A stretch of 64,000 nt of DNA from Gemmatimonadota bacterium (GTDB lineage Bacteria > Gemmatimonadota > Gemmatimonadetes > Gemmatimonadales > Gemmatimonadaceae). Positions within the stretch are counted from its first letter, which is position 1, and every line of letters starts with the position of its first letter. Below the pieces are notes generated by a model that saw only the letters and a list, made by a program, of their open reading frames with translations, was not told the origin of the DNA and made no database searches. The position numbers and the translations under genes are program-made. Of this stretch, positions 8,188-17,520 are shown piece after piece. Location of the stretch: positions 27,385 through 91,384 of the forward strand of contig PMEM01000071.1 in the NCBI GenBank assembly GCA_003155795.1, written 5' to 3'.

Positions 8188-9356
8188 AGCGCTCCGCGCA
8201 AGCGCCGCGACGCAAGCTCAATCAGCAACGACGCGATCAGGATGCCAAACAGCACCGACGTCGGTATTGCATCGCCGAACGGCGAACCGGCATCAGCAAT
8301 AGCGGTACGACGTCCGAGCTTTGCCACCATGTCAGCAAGCGGAGCCGGATCCGACAGAGAGTCAGTGGACACCGCAATACGTGGAGCAAACGCAACCGAC
8401 GCGACGATGTCCGCAAGCAACTCACGGTGCGCGGCTACTGGATCATCTATGCTGTCTGCGTCTGCCATTCTCCGTCGCCAGAGATCCTTGTAGCTCACCT
8501 GAATCACCCTGCCGTTTCCGATGCGCATGGCACGGATGTCACCGGCCGGTCCCTTCTCGAGAACGACGGCCCTGACTCCACGGGGTGCTATCGTGCTCGC
8601 ATCACTGAGCGTCACGAGCCCGCCACCTTTGCGGACGAATGCGTCAGCGCCGCGCCTGATCAGCGCGGCTGTACTATCCACTGCGATTACCGCGGCGTAG
8701 CGAGACGTGTCTGGCATCGCGGGACTGCCCTCGCGTACATCGACTCCCGGTGCAACGTGTGTAAGGGCATCAACCGACCAGCCGCGCTCTGTCAACGCCT
8801 TGATTGTGAACTTCGTCTCCCAACTTGCTGCGCCTTCGACGAGCAGCTTCCTGAGTACCACCGAGTCTGGTTTCGCGACCACTGCTTTTGTCTCCCCAAC
8901 ATACACGGTCATGCTGGTCGCACTTCCGGGGATTCCAACGCGCACGCCGTTCGGACCGGCCGCCACGCTATCGATTCCTCCAAAAGGCCCGCGAATCGCA
9001 ACAACGCCTTTCGGCGGCGCCGACACGTCAAGTTCAGATACTCCAACCGGATCCGCGACGCGTGTGAGAACTGCTGCTACCGGAACAATCTTTGGCGCGT
9101 CCCAGGTAACTACGCTTCCGGAGTGTGCGATTGCGGCGAACCAGTCGCGCTCCAGTGGAGGCAGCGTAGAGTCCAACGATACATGAATTCTACCTGGCGA
9201 CGTCTTGCTCCAGTGTGGCAGGGATCCCGCCACAGCCCCGTCTGTTGCGGATTCGGCACGCGCAGACCGTCCAACTGGGGACCACATGCGCATCAGCAAC
9301 ACGCCAAGCAGCGCGAAGCTCAGTACGCGCAGCACCCACTCGCCGACGCGCCGCAT
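8184..9356 (-). CDS. Membrane-anchored extracytoplasmic protein of the MoxR/DUF4159 operon
   Basis: I do not recognise a named family. The ATG at 9356, one base after the DUF4159 stop, gives 390 residues; an upstream ATG at 9374 would overlap the previous gene. The layout is a membrane segment at residues 10-25 (VLRVLSFALLGVLLM), a long extracytoplasmic part, and a second membrane helix at the extreme C-terminus (TSVLFGILIASLLIELASRRLRG). This two-anchor layout, plus a stretch that looks like a class I glutamine amidotransferase-like Rossmann part (RYAAVIAVDSTAALIRRGADAFVRKGGG), is typical of the large BatA-like partners in these operons. Probably a structural subunit. Confidence 0.7.
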   Translation of the reverse strand: MRRVGEWVLRVLSFALLGVLLMRMWSPVGRSARAESATDGAVAGSLPHWSKTSPGRIHVSLDSTLPPLERDWFAAIAHSGSVVTWDAPKIVPVAAVLTRVADPVGVSELDVSAPPKGVVAIRGPFGGIDSVAAGPNGVRVGIPGSATSMTVYVGETKAVVAKPDSVVLRKLLVEGAASWETKFTIKALTERGWSVDALTHVAPGVDVREGSPAMPDTSRYAAVIAVDSTAALIRRGADAFVRKGGGLVTLSDASTIAPRGVRAVVLEKGPAGDIRAMRIGNGRVIQVSYKDLWRRRMADADSIDDPVAAHRELLADIVASVAFAPRIAVSTDSLSDPAPLADMVAKLGRRTAIADAGSPFGDAIPTSVLFGILIASLLIELASRRLRGAL

Positions 9357-9357
9357 G

Positions 9358-9969
9358 CTAACGGGTGAGGGCATAGACGATGATGTTCACACCGAACCTG
9401 GTGTTGTCGATTGCGTTGAAGCGCTTACTCTCAGGGTGATAATTCCACTCGGAGCTGTAATCCTTACTGCTGTAAAGGAGTGCAAGTCGATCGTCGCGCA
9501 TTACGCCCTGGAGATTCTTGTGGACGAGGTTATCGCCCCATCCGTTCAACTCCTGACTGGTCGTTGGAGGTCCGTTGTCGAAGTTGAAAAAGGCGCGATA
9601 CAACTCATTGTCATTCGGAATGTCCACGGGCTTGGAGAGAGCAATGGTTATTTCCTCCGTGGCCGTCTTGTGAAACACACCATCAACATCATGATTGTGG
9701 TCGTCCATGAATATCATTCCGCCCCGATCGATGAGCTTCCGGATGTTACCTCGTTCAGCCGCCGAAAAACGCACGGGAAGGTGGCCGGTGATGTACACCA
9801 GCGGATACTCCAGAATCGCATCGGATGCGAGCGGCACATTCACGCCACTGGGTGCGATCGAAATGCTCGTGTATTGCGCAACAGAGTCGATGAGATTTGC
9901 TGGCACCAGCGGAGCGGAGTCCCAATCACCAGAATCGTACTGGCCGGTACAGAATACAAATCGAGTCAC
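9358..9969 (-). CDS. DUF4159 domain protein
   Basis: DUF4159 proteins have an unusual glutamine-amidotransferase-like fold and unknown function, and are regularly found beside MoxR ATPases, DUF58 and BatA proteins. Family features here are FCTGQYDSGDWD near the N-terminus, EYPLVYITGHLPVRFS, the GGMIFMDDHNHD turn, and the C-terminal GVNIIVYALTR. The start chosen is the GTG at 9969, which overlaps the stop of the upstream gene as GTGA; the frame stays open to 9996 but that would overlap by 31 bases. The protein of 203 residues has no signal peptide, whereas some relatives carry one. Confidence 0.85.
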   Translation of the reverse strand: MTRFVFCTGQYDSGDWDSAPLVPANLIDSVAQYTSISIAPSGVNVPLASDAILEYPLVYITGHLPVRFSAAERGNIRKLIDRGGMIFMDDHNHDVDGVFHKTATEEITIALSKPVDIPNDNELYRAFFNFDNGPPTTSQELNGWGDNLVHKNLQGVMRDDRLALLYSSKDYSSEWNYHPESKRFNAIDNTRFGVNIIVYALTR

Positions 9970-11942
9970 TGCGGACGATCCCACACGCCTTCCCACGGCC
10001 GCGAAGGATCCCCGACACGCGGTGCGCCAAGCAGCGCACGACGTGCCCGAACCAGCGCAGACGTGGCATCCTTACCGGCTCGCAACGCATCGACAGCCTC
10101 GCCCAGCGACGTTGCGAACGCGGAATTCGCCGCGGTGGACTGTGCACGAAGGCGGGTGAGTGCGTCGATAAAATGCGCAGGCTCCGACGTAGCGATCGCA
10201 AGTGCCGCGTCCAAAGACCTATTCAACTGAGCCGAAGTCGTGTCTGCGCGCGGACGCTTTCCTGCAGCGATGTTCTGCTGCCCTTTATCCTTGCCAGTCA
10301 GTCGGACCTTTTCGATATTTACGACAACACGCGGCGTCCGACCACGCAGATACAGGCGGTTGGCGAGGCGGGCGCGATCCAGCGCACTTGCCGCCTTCTT
10401 CATGAACGGGAGCGCGATATTGATCTCGCCGATGTTCAGCGAGCGCTCGGCATCCCACATCGCGTCATACGCCTGCTTCAAATCGTGGTTCAGAACCAAC
10501 TGAGGGTCCAGCTCCTCGTCATCACCCTCTACTCCACTATCTCCACCCGCTTCATCCTGCTCATAGAGAATGTTGTACACCTTCTTTCGAAGATCCGCTT
10601 GATCTGCCCCGATCCGCCCGGATGAAGCGACGTAATCATGTGCGCCGAGCGTTGGTCGCGTCTTCAGCAGCGACTCGGCAGAAACAATGAGCATTCTCTG
10701 AGTAAGCAGCGACCGCTCTGTTGGTGGCGGGGGTGCGGCCTCGACGGCTAGCGAGTCATACTCATCGACCCGCGCGACGCGGAAGGTACGAGTGTCGGAC
10801 GTTGATGTCGATGGCCCTGTCAGCGTGTTGTTATCCGAAACGACGGCGCGAACAGAAAGGATCGCTCCCTCCGTCAGAGCGAGTTGTTGCAATGCAATCG
10901 ATGCGTGAAGCTGACCCGATGCCGAATTGCCGAACTCGATGTCACTGAGCGAGCTCGTGCGAGACCTGAAGATTTCTCCCGAGCCAGTCGTGACAGTGTA
11001 CTCGATATGGCCGGACGAAAGGCCGACGTCATCGGTTGCGCGAGCGGTGAAGTTGATGGATCCCGACGGAACGTGACGCCAGACGGTATCGCGACTTGGT
11101 TCGGTCAACACCACGACGGGCGGACGATCGGTGACCGGAATTATCGCGAGTACGCGATCGTAGCCTCGATCGGTCAGCGAGATCGTCGTCGCCGTGGCTG
11201 GCGCAATGAATTGTACAGCCCACTTTCGGCCGATTTCATTCACTCCCAGATTCTGATCGCCAAGCCTTGCGACAATCCCACGCGGCCTACCGTTGCCGAG
11301 GACTTTGACGCTGCTTCCAATTAGCGCTGTTACGGCTGAAGGATCATCGAAGTTCGAAACCTCACGACCAGTGTACGCGGGTGGCTTGACGCGTATCGAC
11401 AGGCCAAGCAGCCGATTCGCAATCGGAGTGCTTACACCCATTTTCTGTGGAGCATCATGAACTACCGTGTCAGTTCGCCCGGAGGCAAGCGTCAACGCCG
11501 CGGCAAATGCGCCTGCCATTACAGATAGAGCCACTCCGGCATAAATAATGGGCGTGAGGACAGCGGGGCGAAGGAAAGTGTCAATGTTCGATCGATCAAT
11601 TTCCGCTTCCAGAATCCCCTTATCGAGGGTGACAAGCGGATCGCTCGCTGTGACAAGTGCATATTGGAGTGACGGATATCGCTCTTCCATCCATAGAGCA
11701 ACTCGCCGTTTTGACAACACGTATCTTCCGCGCCACAGAACCCAGCAGCCGGACAACAAGCCGAGCGCGAGCGCGACGTCCCAATTCCACTCGCCGATGC
11801 CGGCAGTGTGGCTCCACGCGCCGACGGCCAGCTCAATGGCAAGTATCGCGAGCAAGGCCGCGCCCGTCCAGAGCAGCGTCGATACAAGAAGCACCACACG
11901 CAACTGGCTTTGCGTGCACGCGACCCGATGCTCGGCCGTCAC
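9966..11942 (-). CDS. Large DUF4175-like membrane protein
   Basis: The 658-residue product has three hydrophobic segments in the first 160 residues (about 17-40, 53-70 and 128-152), then a long extracytoplasmic region with beta-sandwich-like repeats (PPAYTGREVSNFDDPS, INFTARATDDVGLSSG) and a helical C-terminal part. The PPAYTG and DDVGLS motifs are typical of DUF4175 and similar proteins in MoxR operons. It begins with a GTG that overlaps the previous stop (GTGA at 11939-11942) and overlaps the DUF4159 gene in the same way. It probably forms a membrane-bound complex with the neighbouring proteins. Function unknown. Confidence 0.78.
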   Translation of the reverse strand: MTAEHRVACTQSQLRVVLLVSTLLWTGAALLAILAIELAVGAWSHTAGIGEWNWDVALALGLLSGCWVLWRGRYVLSKRRVALWMEERYPSLQYALVTASDPLVTLDKGILEAEIDRSNIDTFLRPAVLTPIIYAGVALSVMAGAFAAALTLASGRTDTVVHDAPQKMGVSTPIANRLLGLSIRVKPPAYTGREVSNFDDPSAVTALIGSSVKVLGNGRPRGIVARLGDQNLGVNEIGRKWAVQFIAPATATTISLTDRGYDRVLAIIPVTDRPPVVVLTEPSRDTVWRHVPSGSINFTARATDDVGLSSGHIEYTVTTGSGEIFRSRTSSLSDIEFGNSASGQLHASIALQQLALTEGAILSVRAVVSDNNTLTGPSTSTSDTRTFRVARVDEYDSLAVEAAPPPPTERSLLTQRMLIVSAESLLKTRPTLGAHDYVASSGRIGADQADLRKKVYNILYEQDEAGGDSGVEGDDEELDPQLVLNHDLKQAYDAMWDAERSLNIGEINIALPFMKKAASALDRARLANRLYLRGRTPRVVVNIEKVRLTGKDKGQQNIAAGKRPRADTTSAQLNRSLDAALAIATSEPAHFIDALTRLRAQSTAANSAFATSLGEAVDALRAGKDATSALVRARRALLGAPRVGDPSRPWEGVWDRPQ

Positions 11943-13093
11943 TGTCGGTCACCGGCGTCGAACGGTCCGCGACGCAAAACCATCTCAATTAGCGCCACGA
12001 TGATCGCGAGCGCGATCAGCCAACGGCTGACCGGTGACGCAGAATCCGTAGCGGCCGGGAAATCGGCGGTGCTGGCGAGTTTCCCACTGCCTCCAGACAT
12101 GACCGATGCGAGCGCCGCGTCGGGCGTGGAGCGTGCGCGTTGGCATGGACCCGACAGAGACGCGCGCAGCTTCACAAAGCTCGCCCGCAGAAGCATGTCA
12201 CCGGTGCTATCCAGAGGAATCAAGACCGACTTGCGACACGTCGAACCACTGTCGCGCTGGATCGCCGCAGCATCCCCGTCGACCCATCGCGCGAGTACTC
12301 TTGCTCCCTTGAGCGAATCGTCCGTGAAGCGCCACCGCCGCTCAAATGCGCCAACCAGGACGTTCCCATTCGCGACCACGGCGCCGACTGTATCGATGCG
12401 ATTGCGCTGCACAGCAAACTCCGGCCGCGCAGAGTCCAGAAACGCAGCCTCGACTGCCCGAACACTGCTTGAATCGGGTGGCGCAGCACGAACTCGTACG
12501 AGCCGCGCCCGGCCTGGCCATTGATTGCGAATCGTCGCGGTCGCGCGATCGCGCTCGGGCGTTACAAGAGGTGATACGACAACCAATTCGACTGAATCCG
12601 CGCCAGCTCGAACTCGCTGACCAGCCCGCAGCGCGCCTACCATACCCGCTGAGATTGAACCAGCGTTCCGTAGCCCGGCGCGGTTGGCCAACGAATCGAC
12701 CGATGGTACCGCCCACGCGCTGGTGTCGAATGCAATCAATTCATCGCCCGGCCGGAGAAGCGCTCGCGCGCTGTCCCGGACTTCGGCAATATCTGCAACT
12801 GCTCCGGACACATCGGCGACAATCACACGTACCACGTTTTCTCGCGTCGGTGTCAACACAGGTCTGGCCAGGGCAATGCCGACCAGCATGATAGCGAGCA
12901 CGCGGAGCGCGAGCAGGAGCAAATCGGAAAGGCGGAGTGATCGCTCTCTCGCAGCAACGGGTGCGTCTGGTACGAATCGGGCGGTCGGAAACGGTACGGA
13001 TCGGGGGCGCCGCGTAACGATGAAATGCAGCGCTATGACAACACACGCCGCCGCACCGGCTGCCAGTAGAAAACCCGGGGCGACGAAAGTCAT
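11939..13093 (-). CDS. BatA-like N-terminal domain protein with degenerate VWA region
   Basis: The first 80 residues match the BatA (aerotolerance regulator N-terminal) domain: a membrane helix, ALHFIVTRRPRSVPFPTARF, a second helix and LLLLALRVLAIMLVGIALARPV. The next part should be a von Willebrand A domain, but the metal-site motif DxSxS reads DVSGA, so a key serine is lost. A C-terminal membrane helix (PVSRWLIALAIIVALIEMVL) re-anchors the protein. It follows the DUF58 gene after 21 bases and overlaps the next gene by 4. In Bacteroides, Bat proteins are tied to oxygen tolerance; that role is not shown for operons like this one. Confidence 0.82.
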   Translation of the reverse strand: MTFVAPGFLLAAGAAACVVIALHFIVTRRPRSVPFPTARFVPDAPVAARERSLRLSDLLLLALRVLAIMLVGIALARPVLTPTRENVVRVIVADVSGAVADIAEVRDSARALLRPGDELIAFDTSAWAVPSVDSLANRAGLRNAGSISAGMVGALRAGQRVRAGADSVELVVVSPLVTPERDRATATIRNQWPGRARLVRVRAAPPDSSSVRAVEAAFLDSARPEFAVQRNRIDTVGAVVANGNVLVGAFERRWRFTDDSLKGARVLARWVDGDAAAIQRDSGSTCRKSVLIPLDSTGDMLLRASFVKLRASLSGPCQRARSTPDAALASVMSGGSGKLASTADFPAATDSASPVSRWLIALAIIVALIEMVLRRGPFDAGDRQ

Positions 13094-13114
13094 GGATACA
13101 CGAGCCCAGCCAAT

Positions 13115-14023
13115 TCAGCCTGCCCGCGATGCGACTGGTTCATCGCGTACGATGCGGCGAACCACACTGCTCACGGGTTCATTCCCGGTAACTATCTCTC
13201 TATACGCCGCCCCACTCGCGAGCCATCTTGATGCCACGTCGTCGCGCCAGGCACCAAACGCGCGCGTGTATTCCTTGCGCGTGTCCACTGAAAGAGACCT
13301 ATGAACTGCGTCGGTCTCCGGATCCGTCACAACAGAGATAGTTGCTGGAGGGTCCATCTCTTCCGCGGCAATTATATGGAGCGCATACACATCACGACCT
13401 GATGCGATGAGCTGCCTGGCCGTCTGCAGAGTCTCGTCCAGATCACCAAGGAAGTCGCTGATGATTGCTACTCGTGACGCGGCGCGCGCGGCTATGGCGA
13501 CCGTCGGTGCAATGGGTACCGCGCCGCTCACCTTGACATGTTGCAGCATGCGGCTGACTTCTGCTACGAGACCGTGTCGCGTACGCGGCTGAACGGTGGC
13601 CCGAGGATTCCCGGCAACGATCACACCCGCGGGATCCCCACTCGAATGCGCGACTGCAGTAAGGGCAACCGTGAGCTGCTGCACCAGCGACCATTTGGAT
13701 GTCGCGCCATCGGGGAAAGCCATCGATGCGCTGGCATCGACGACGATATAGGTTGGTGTTACCGCTCGTTCTTCGGAGATGCGAACATGCGCGCGATCAC
13801 TGCGGGCAAACAGTTTCCAGTCGATGCGCCTCAGATCATCGCCCTGACGATAGGCACGATACTCGGTGAACTCCGCCGACGATCCACGAACGCGTGACGG
13901 ATGTATTCCCGGAACGGCAATCCTCGATGCGCGACGGGCGCGCCATCGCAGCCCTCGGATGGCGTCGAGCAGCGCACTATGCATCAATCTGTCGCTGCTA
14001 CCGTCCGGCGGCACGCGCCGCAT
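13115..14023 (-). CDS. DUF58 domain protein (VWA-like, MoxR partner)
   Basis: DUF58 proteins contain a von Willebrand A-like metal-binding domain and are standard partners of MoxR AAA+ ATPases. The signature stretch is present: GSSAEFTEYRAYRQGDDLR followed by IDWKLFARSD, and then YIVVDASASM, an intact DxSxS metal site at about residues 96-100. The ATG at 14023 lies just after the moxR stop; an in-frame TTG at 14029 would overlap it. Length is 302 residues, without membrane segments. It probably sits at the membrane bound to the BatA-like protein and is acted on by the ATPase. Confidence 0.9.
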   Translation of the reverse strand: MRRVPPDGSSDRLMHSALLDAIRGLRWRARRASRIAVPGIHPSRVRGSSAEFTEYRAYRQGDDLRRIDWKLFARSDRAHVRISEERAVTPTYIVVDASASMAFPDGATSKWSLVQQLTVALTAVAHSSGDPAGVIVAGNPRATVQPRTRHGLVAEVSRMLQHVKVSGAVPIAPTVAIAARAASRVAIISDFLGDLDETLQTARQLIASGRDVYALHIIAAEEMDPPATISVVTDPETDAVHRSLSVDTRKEYTRAFGAWRDDVASRWLASGAAYREIVTGNEPVSSVVRRIVRDEPVASRAG

Positions 14024-14025
14024 CG

Positions 14026-15060
14026 TCAAACCCTTATGTCGCTCTTCGGCGCCGGCACATGCTCGAGGAGGTCATCCACGATTTGTTCTGCGGATATTCC
14101 TTCAGCCTCAGCGGCGAAGTTGAGCAGGACTCGATGTCTCAGTACCGGATGCGCAACGCGACGCACATCCGCTGGCGACACCGCATGCCGTCCGGCAAGC
14201 AGCGCATGCGCCTTTGCGCCAAGCACCAGCGCCTGACCGGCACGTGGGCCCGCACCCCAGCGCGCGAACTGCTTGACGATTCGTGTTGCATCCTTCTCAT
14301 CCGGGCGCGTTGCGCGAACAAGTCGTGCTACGTACTGGAGAACGACGTCAGCGACAGGCACGTCCCGCACCATTCTCTGGAGCGCAATAGTCTGCTCCGC
14401 ATCGATCACGGGTTCGAGCGGTGCATGCTCGCGACCGGTGGTGTTACGCAGAATTGCGATCTCTGCATCTTCGTCCGGATAGGAAACTCGAATCTCGAAC
14501 AGGAATCGATCGAGCTGCGCTTCCGGAAGCGGGTATGTTCCCTCCTGCTCGATTGGGTTCTGTGTCGCGAGAACAAAGAACGGCGCAGGTAACGGCATGG
14601 TTTCGCCGGCTACAGTTACACTGTGCTCCTGCATTGCCTCAAGAAGCGCGGCCTGCGTGCGCGGGGGAGCGCGATTGATCTCGTCAGCAAGAAGGATATT
14701 CGCGAATACGGGACCCTGGACGAAACGAAACAGGCGCGAGTGTGAAGTCGCGTCCTCTTCCATCACCTCGGTTCCAGTGATGTCCGATGGCACCAGATCC
14801 GGTGTGAATTGAATGCGCCGAAATCCCAAATGCATCGCTTCCGAAACGGATCTGATCATCAGCGTCTTCGCCAGACCAGGCACGCCAACGAGCAGCGCAT
14901 GACCGCCGGCCAGAAGCGCCATAAGAATCTCGTCGAGTACATTCTCCTGTCCGACGATCCGACTCGCGACCTCCGCACGGAGGCGTGTGGCGATCTCCAA
15001 TAGCTCGACGCGTTCCTGCAGAATTGGCGATCCGTGCTTCACTGTTGACGATGCAGTCAT
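14026..15060 (-). CDS. MoxR-family AAA+ ATPase
   Basis: MoxR ATPases act as chaperones that remodel or insert cofactors into VWA-containing partner proteins. Walker A is GVPGLAKT (residues 59-66 from the chosen start), Walker B is ILLADEIN (122-129), followed by RAPPRTQAALLEAMQE and the sensor-1 stretch FVLATQNPIEQEGTYPLPEAQ. The C-terminal lid (AAA_lid_2) carries the HAVSPADVRRVAHPVLRHR sequence. The ATG at 15060 gives 344 residues; an upstream ATG at 15108 is possible. It is the first gene of an operon of at least seven genes with 1 to 4 base overlaps at nearly every junction. Confidence 0.93.
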   Translation of the reverse strand: MTASSTVKHGSPILQERVELLEIATRLRAEVASRIVGQENVLDEILMALLAGGHALLVGVPGLAKTLMIRSVSEAMHLGFRRIQFTPDLVPSDITGTEVMEEDATSHSRLFRFVQGPVFANILLADEINRAPPRTQAALLEAMQEHSVTVAGETMPLPAPFFVLATQNPIEQEGTYPLPEAQLDRFLFEIRVSYPDEDAEIAILRNTTGREHAPLEPVIDAEQTIALQRMVRDVPVADVVLQYVARLVRATRPDEKDATRIVKQFARWGAGPRAGQALVLGAKAHALLAGRHAVSPADVRRVAHPVLRHRVLLNFAAEAEGISAEQIVDDLLEHVPAPKSDIRV

Positions 15061-15130
15061 TGAGAGCAATACGACATGATTAGAGTGGTCGTTGAGCAAA
15101 CGGCGCAATCACTACACACCCCTCTGCGCG

Positions 15131-15544
15131 TCAAGCGAACGTCGGAAGTCTTACTCTTGGCAGACTGGATCGAACTGGAATTATCCAGAATACGTCACCA
15201 TCGAACCAGAACGCAGCGAGCTGACGGTACCGATCCGCGAGGTCCATCACCGATTGCATATCCAGAGCAATCGCGACGCTCCGTTCGCAATGACTCCCAT
15301 CAGGGCTGCACGCATTCACCCGCACGTATGCCAATCTCGATGCCGCCAATTCCTGATGTAAGCTAGCAGCGAGACGCTCGTTCTCGGACGCGGCTTGGCG
15401 TGTGCCCATCGGGTCCTGCGCAGTTATGATCCCGAACGACCGTTCCAGGCCGATATCCCGGAAGAATTGTCGGCTTGTCGGGCTCACAACGTCCCTCAGG
15501 TCGATAGTACGAAGAGGGGTCGATTCGAAGTAGAGTAGAGTCAC
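15131..15544 (-). CDS. DUF3293-like protein
   Basis: A soluble protein of 137 residues if the GTG at 15544 is used; the frame is open to 15619 but that would overlap the kinase gene. The core pattern FGIITAQDPMGTRQAASENERL, followed by ASLHQELA, PDGSH and a C-terminal FWIIPVR, matches the small family DUF3293 (ITAxNP, sEN-L, Q-ai-w). Function is unknown. The central part has a MGTRQAASEN loop and no enzyme motif I recognise. It follows the histidine kinase gene on the same strand after about 43 bases, so they may share a transcript. Confidence 0.6.
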   Translation of the reverse strand: MTLLYFESTPLRTIDLRDVVSPTSRQFFRDIGLERSFGIITAQDPMGTRQAASENERLAASLHQELAASRLAYVRVNACSPDGSHCERSVAIALDMQSVMDLADRYRQLAAFWFDGDVFWIIPVRSSLPRVRLPTFA

Positions 15545-15587
15545 GGCGAAGCTACCCCAGCCTCCGGGAGCGTCAGCCGGGGGCGGG

Positions 15588-17237
15588 CTACTCAATCTTT
15601 TTGACAGGGCCAGTACCAACGGGCGCTTCCAGGGGCAACGAGACTGTGAAAGCGCTTCCCTCGCCTACTTTGCTTGAGACAGTCACGTCGCCCCCGAGGA
15701 GTCGCGCGAGCCGACGAGTCACGCTCAGCCCAAGACCCGTCCCGCCCACGCGGCGGGTGCTGGGCTGCTCGACCTGCCAGAAAGCGTCGAATATCTGGTC
15801 GCGGTGTTCCATAGCGATGCCGATTCCGGTGTCCCGGACGATGTATCGAACCACCGGGCCGTCGTGCTGGACGATCAGCGTCACTCGGCCGGCGGGGGTG
15901 AATTTGACCGCATTGGAGAGCAGATTCACAAGAATTTGCCGCACTTTTCCGCTATCTGTCAACATCGGGAGCGGATATCCCGTCTCGACGACCTCCATGG
16001 GAAGCGATCGCTCACGAGCCAGTGGCTCCACCAGTGTCGCGGCATCGTGCGCGATTTCATTCGCGTCCACGTCTTCGGCAGAAACTACTTCGCGACCGGC
16101 ATCAACCCGTGAATATGAGAGTATCTGATCAATGAGGTGGAGCAGGTGCTGCGCGCTGGCCTTCACACGACCCAACTGGTGCTTCTGGGCATCGTTCACG
16201 GGTCCGGTTATCCCGTCAGCGAGGAGCTCCTCATAACCGATGATGGCGGAGAGCGGCGTTCGCAATTCATGTGACATCACTGCGAGAAAGTTGCTCTTCG
16301 CTGTATTGGCACCTTCAGCTACCTCGCGAGCCTTTTGCTCACCCGCGAGCAGTTCCTCGCGCACGCGGTCGCTCTCGAAGGCCATGTGGGAGGCCCAACT
16401 CACGAGCCACAGGAAAATGACAACCGTCGCGAGCACGTAGAGCGACACGCCGAACGGGGTATCGTAAAATCCATTCTTTTCGCCGAGAAGACGCGCCCAT
16501 CCGAGGAGGAACGGAACAGCAACAGCGGCGGGGACGAGGCGCCTCGCCACCGTTCCTGCCGCTCCGGGGTCCACCAGAAGCTTCGGCAATCCCGTCGTGC
16601 GTCTCGCAAAGACGATACCCAGCGCGAGCACGAACAGGCACACCGCCGTGCTGATAGCCATTCCGGAGTACTCGCCAAGCGCGTACAGCCGCGTTACACC
16701 AAACGCGTACCCGATCAACCCCAGAAAGCCTATTGTTCCGCTCAACAGACCGATCCAGTGAGATCTGCTCTTCCCGGTTCGATCGTCGAAATGAAGCGAG
16801 ACTATGCCCAGCCCTGTCAGCATCATGCCGATGCTCGTGTTCAGTGGCATGCGACCTGGCGGGTCCCACTGCGCTCGGCGGAGCTGATCGCCGAACACGA
16901 TCAGATCGAGACCGAGATCGCGGCCTGCGAGCCATGCCGCGAGTTCTATGAGTGCAACCAGAATCACCAGGCAGGCGAGTACGATCGAGGCAACGCGGAT
17001 GGCAAATGGTCTGTCACGCCTGGTCGCAAATGCCAGCGCAACTCCAGCCATCCCAAACTCCAAACAGGCCAGCGGCACCATCGCGACGCCACCCGGATAG
17101 AATCCGCCGGTCGGCTCCAGGCCGCTATACCATTCGAACAGCATCCCGATCGACACCAGGACGACGAAGACGGCCGCTGCGAGCGGTAGCTGCTCGAAGA
17201 AGCGAATTACGCGGGCCTGGCCGCTCGACTGATTCAT
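15588..17237 (-). CDS. Membrane-bound sensor histidine kinase
   Basis: The 549-residue kinase has eight or so membrane segments in residues 17-285 and no extracytoplasmic sensor domain, so it may sense something in the membrane. A short coiled linker (residues 287-312) leads to the HisKA domain with the phosphoacceptor H323 in FLAVMSHELRTPLSA. The catalytic domain shows the N box (LVNLLSNAVKF), G1 (RDTGIGI), the F box region and G2 (GGTGLGLSV). No response regulator gene adjoins it, so its partner is elsewhere. The 283 bases upstream, up to egtB, hold no recognised gene. Confidence 0.92.
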   Translation of the reverse strand: MNQSSGQARVIRFFEQLPLAAAVFVVLVSIGMLFEWYSGLEPTGGFYPGGVAMVPLACLEFGMAGVALAFATRRDRPFAIRVASIVLACLVILVALIELAAWLAGRDLGLDLIVFGDQLRRAQWDPPGRMPLNTSIGMMLTGLGIVSLHFDDRTGKSRSHWIGLLSGTIGFLGLIGYAFGVTRLYALGEYSGMAISTAVCLFVLALGIVFARRTTGLPKLLVDPGAAGTVARRLVPAAVAVPFLLGWARLLGEKNGFYDTPFGVSLYVLATVVIFLWLVSWASHMAFESDRVREELLAGEQKAREVAEGANTAKSNFLAVMSHELRTPLSAIIGYEELLADGITGPVNDAQKHQLGRVKASAQHLLHLIDQILSYSRVDAGREVVSAEDVDANEIAHDAATLVEPLARERSLPMEVVETGYPLPMLTDSGKVRQILVNLLSNAVKFTPAGRVTLIVQHDGPVVRYIVRDTGIGIAMEHRDQIFDAFWQVEQPSTRRVGGTGLGLSVTRRLARLLGGDVTVSSKVGEGSAFTVSLPLEAPVGTGPVKKIE

Positions 17238-17520
17238 GCGGATTGCGAAGGGTACACGAATGGGGGAAAGCTGTCCTCAATTTTCTGAGACTGCAACCAC
17301 CGGGAAACACTTGTCGAGGCAGGAACTCCTGCACCAGTCGTTCCATCAGGGCGCGTGAGCGATCCCGAAGTCGAGTGTCCCCACTTCAAGGTTGGGATCA
17401 AGGTCCATTTCGGCCACGCCTTCATGACGGTTATCATGCGTGTGGTATCGAAGTACTAGCAGGTTCTTAGCTTATTCTGTGTCACCGTCAGCGGGCCTGG
17501 TCCTTGCCCCAACCAATACC

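Noticed and set aside
8427..9368. Long plus-strand open frame of 313 codons
   Set aside because: It lies wholly antisense to the membrane-protein gene of the MoxR operon. The translation is Cys/His/Arg-rich with no domain, as expected from a shadow of a GC-rich gene.
16335..17189. Plus-strand open frame of 284 codons
   Set aside because: Antisense to the histidine kinase gene, which has clear catalytic motifs. The translation is Gln/Arg/His-rich and featureless.
17234..17437. Minus-strand 67-codon frame between the kinase and egtB
   Set aside because: No ribosome site, no recognisable domain and partial overlap with the kinase 5' end. The gap is more likely to hold promoters.
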